In this document: in pieces, positions 5,539 through 6,914 of the stretch
How the letters are laid out: each line of letters begins with the position of its first letter
Numbering within the stretch: the stretch's first letter is position 1
Source of the DNA: Treponema sp.
Lineage (GTDB): Bacteria; Spirochaetota; Spirochaetia; Treponematales; Breznakiellaceae
Length of the DNA stretch: 6,914 nucleotides
Reading direction: 5' to 3'
Assembly (NCBI GenBank): GCA_031270205.1
Contig: JAISYA010000026.1
Coordinates: 1-6,914, forward strand
Translations under genes and position numbers: made by a program
Notes under the pieces: generated by a model
What the model was told of the DNA's origin: nothing
Database searches by the model: none
What the model saw: the letters and a program-made list of their open reading frames with translations, nothing else

Positions 5539-6372
5539 TTAAATAACGCGGTTAATTTTGAAAAAGCGAATCGCGTTGGCGCGGGTTTCCGCGGCCAATT
5601 GCTCCGTTTTCTTGCCCAGGGCGCGGGCGGCAAAAGCGGCGATATGGGGAAGAAAGCGCGGCTCGTTGCGGCCGCCGCGGGCTTTGGCCGCGTCCGGCCC
5701 GCCCCCGGAAGACGGGAGGGGACGAGGCAGGCTGCGGGGCAAAAGGTAGGGCGCGTCGGTTTCCAGCAACAGTCTGTCGGCGGGGATCTGCTTTATCAGT
5801 GAGACAAGATGCCCACCCCGCCGCTCGTCGCATATCCAGCCGGTAATGCCGATATGGCAGTCCATTGCAAGATAGGTTTCAAGCTCTTTCATGCCGCCGG
5901 TAAAACAGTGGACCACTACGCCGGCAAGCCTGGCGCGGTATTTTTTCACAATGGCGGAAAAATCCTCAAAGGCGTCCCGCTCGTGGAGAAAAACCGGTTT
6001 GCCCAGTTCCGCCGCCAGGGCAAGCTGTTCTTCAAAGCACCGGCGCTGGGCCGCGGGCGGCGAAAAGTTGCGGTTGTAGTCAAGGCCGCATTCCCCGATG
6101 GCAGCTAACGCATCGTGGACGGCCAATTCCCGCAGAAGGCGCGGAGCCGCGTCATCCCAGTGTTTCGCGTTATGGGGGTGGACGCCGGCAGTGGCCCTGC
6201 AATCGTTCAGGCGGCCTCCGGCATAAGCGAGAGCGTCGGCGCTGCTTTCAAGGCTGCTGCCGGTAATAATCAGGGGACTCACCCCGGCGTTTTTTGCCGC
6301 CGCGAGTACCGCCTCCCGGTCCCGGTCAAAGGCGGCGCTCATAAGGTTGACACCAATATCAATAAACTGCAT
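5539..6372 (-). CDS. tatD: TatD-family metal-dependent DNase
   Basis: 277 residues against about 260 in E. coli TatD, a cytoplasmic Mg-dependent nuclease with 3'-5' exonuclease activity on single-stranded DNA that is linked to repair of peroxide damage. From memory it aligns along its length: FIDIGVN at the start, ITGSSLESS (36-44), AGVHPH (62-67), GECGLDYNRNFS (93-104; metal ligand E94), VFLHERDA (127-134; H130), HCFTG (155-159; H155), IGITGWICDERRG (174-186) and LLETDAPYLLPR (202-213; D206). Like E. coli TatD and unlike YcfH/YjjV types, it lacks an N-terminal HxH. About 13 extra residues lie between PYLLPR and RNEP (within 214-233). The start at 6372 fits the family; an upstream ATG at 6528 would overlap the divergent gene. 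No Shine-Dalgarno is present. Confidence 0.93.
   Translation of the reverse strand: MQFIDIGVNLMSAAFDRDREAVLAAAKNAGVSPLIITGSSLESSADALAYAGGRLNDCRATAGVHPHNAKHWDDAAPRLLRELAVHDALAAIGECGLDYNRNFSPPAAQRRCFEEQLALAAELGKPVFLHERDAFEDFSAIVKKYRARLAGVVVHCFTGGMKELETYLAMDCHIGITGWICDERRGGHLVSLIKQIPADRLLLETDAPYLLPRSLPRPLPSSGGGPDAAKARGGRNEPRFLPHIAAFAARALGKKTEQLAAETRANAIRFFKINRVI
5671..5733 (-). other. Extra loop in TatD, possible GC-rich repeat insertion
   Basis: Encodes residues 214-234, a Pro/Ser/Gly-rich run including PRPLPSSGGG that replaces a shorter loop in E. coli TatD. The DNA has alternating C- and G-runs around GGAAGAC (plus strand, near 5707), shared with the linker region of the EndoQ-UvrD gene. It sits between the conserved LLPR and RNEP blocks, a surface loop where an in-frame insertion would be tolerated. 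Confidence 0.35.
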
Positions 6373-6378
6373 TATTAC

Positions 6379-6384
6379 AATATA
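6379..6384 (-). promoter_or_regulatory. Candidate -10 of TatD, placed for a leaderless mRNA
   Basis: TATATT (6384-6379 on the minus strand) matches the -10 consensus at 5 of 6 bases and ends 6 nt before the ATG at 6372. A weak -35, TTCCCA (6406-6401), lies 16 nt further up. No AGGAGG-like site is near the ATG. Transcription would start at or next to the start codon. Confidence 0.35.
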
Positions 6385-6430
6385 ACCGCCGTTCAGGGGC
6401 TGGGAATAGGCCCGATCGGGCAAGAGCCGG

Positions 6431-6443
6431 CGCTTATAAAGCG
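6431..6443. promoter_or_regulatory. Short dyad in the tatD/TM2 divergent spacer
   Basis: CGCTT (6431-6435) and AAGCG (6439-6443) are perfect inverted arms around ATA. TATAAA (6435-6440) inside it matches a plus-strand -10 at 5 of 6 bases and would give a leader of about 15-20 nt for the TM2 gene, but no good -35 is visible. It may be a promoter core or a regulator site. Confidence 0.3.
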
Positions 6444-6453
6444 GGGCTGTTTT

Positions 6454-6458
6454 GGAGG
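6454..6458 (+). promoter_or_regulatory. RBS of the TM2 gene
   Basis: GGAGG lies 4 nt before ATG 6463 and fixes that start. The protein then begins directly with the first hydrophobic segment of the TM2 domain. Confidence 0.75.
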
Positions 6459-6462
6459 TTTC

Positions 6463-6914
6463 ATGTACAGTGTGGGAATGGCGTATCTGCTCTGGCTGCT
6501 CTCCGCTTTCGGGGCTTTGGGGTTTCACCGCTTTTATCTGGGAAAAATACCCACCGGCATACTCTGGATGTGTACCGGCGGGCTGAGTATGGTAGGTTCA
6601 ATTTACGACTTTTTTACCCTGCCCGACCAGGTTCGGGAGGCAAATATCCGCCGGGCTTTCCGCGAAGGCAGCGCCAACAATTTTGATAATCACAGCCGGT
6701 CATGGCGCAATATCAATGACGGCGAAGCCCACATTGTGCGGGAAAAGGAAACGGTAGAGCGGACCCTGCTCAGGATTGCAAAGGAAAACAAAGGCATCCT
6801 CACCGTCAGCGAACTGGCGCTGGCGGCAAACATCTCCATTGAGGGGGCAAAACGGGACCTTGACGCCCTGGTTTCCAAAGGCTTCGCCGAACTGCGTGTC
6901 CGAAAGTCCGGTAC
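6463..6914 (+). CDS. TM2-domain membrane protein with C-terminal winged-helix domain (partial)
   Basis: The first 150 residues of a gene cut by the window edge. Residues 1-54 are a TM2 domain: a first membrane segment (about 4-19), the conserved GFHRFYLG (20-27), a second membrane segment (about 29-50), and YDFFTLP (48-54). A charged linker follows (55-95). Residues 97-150 look like a winged helix-turn-helix: ERTLLRIAKENKG, then SELALAANISIEGAKRDLDALVSKG with the helix-turn-helix around 116-137. This is the pattern of small bacterial wHTH domains that read DNA. The predicted product is an inner-membrane hairpin with a cytoplasmic DNA- or protein-binding domain. No function is known to me, and the C-terminus is missing. 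It is divergent from tatD across 90 bp. Confidence 0.8.
   Translation, partial: MYSVGMAYLLWLLSAFGALGFHRFYLGKIPTGILWMCTGGLSMVGSIYDFFTLPDQVREANIRRAFREGSANNFDNHSRSWRNINDGEAHIVREKETVERTLLRIAKENKGILTVSELALAANISIEGAKRDLDALVSKGFAELRVRKSG

Noticed and set aside
5539..6528. Longer TatD form starting at ATG 6528
   Set aside because: The extra 52 residues are unlike TatD, and the extension would overlap the start of the divergent TM2 gene; E. coli TatD starts at the position matching 6372.

Overview
The window is high-GC bacterial DNA (about 60% G+C by eye) with compact gene spacing. It carries four clear protein genes, one of them cut by the right edge, and one small doubtful ORF at the left edge. I favour a spirochaete of the Treponema lineage, perhaps from a gut. 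The grounds are the TM2-plus-winged-helix protein, an L-xylulose-type sugar kinase, GC-rich palindromic repeats and a long poly-G run. This rests on recollection of family distribution, not on a database search, so it is tentative.

Layout. Bases 1-333 hold no large gene. They contain a 14-G homopolymer, a small inverted repeat, a possible three-way-junction RNA leader, a plus-strand intrinsic terminator, a candidate minus-strand promoter, and a minus-strand ORF (125 down to 18) with a very good ribosome binding site that reads through the poly-C. Bases 334-3747 (minus) encode an 1137-residue fusion of an endonuclease Q-type PHP nuclease with a UvrD/PcrA-type helicase. A 111-bp divergent spacer separates it from an FGGY kinase closest to L-xylulose kinase LyxK (3859-5373, plus). 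A palindrome-rich 165-bp convergent spacer follows, then a TatD-family nuclease (6372 down to 5539, minus). A 90-bp divergent spacer leads to a TM2-domain/winged-helix membrane protein (6463 to the edge, plus).

Function. Two of the four genes are metal-dependent DNA repair nucleases: EndoQ-UvrD for deaminated bases and TatD, which is linked to oxidative damage. They lie on the same strand but are separated by the divergent kinase, so they are not one operon. The kinase would feed L-xylulose or a related ketose into pentose metabolism. No partner sugar enzymes are visible.

Most notable points. (1) The EndoQ-UvrD fusion ends in QRALF, which matches the bacterial sliding-clamp-binding consensus and parallels the known PCNA link of archaeal EndoQ. 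(2) Both minus-strand repair genes lack a Shine-Dalgarno sequence and have a -10-like hexamer only 5-6 nt before the ATG, which suggests leaderless mRNAs; the plus-strand genes have normal ribosome binding sites. (3) The left-edge ORF combines a structured leader abutting its ribosome binding site with a slippage-prone C14 tract inside the reading frame, like a phase-variable locus. (4) Extra GC-rich segments sit in the linker of the fusion and in a TatD loop and look like in-frame repeat insertions.
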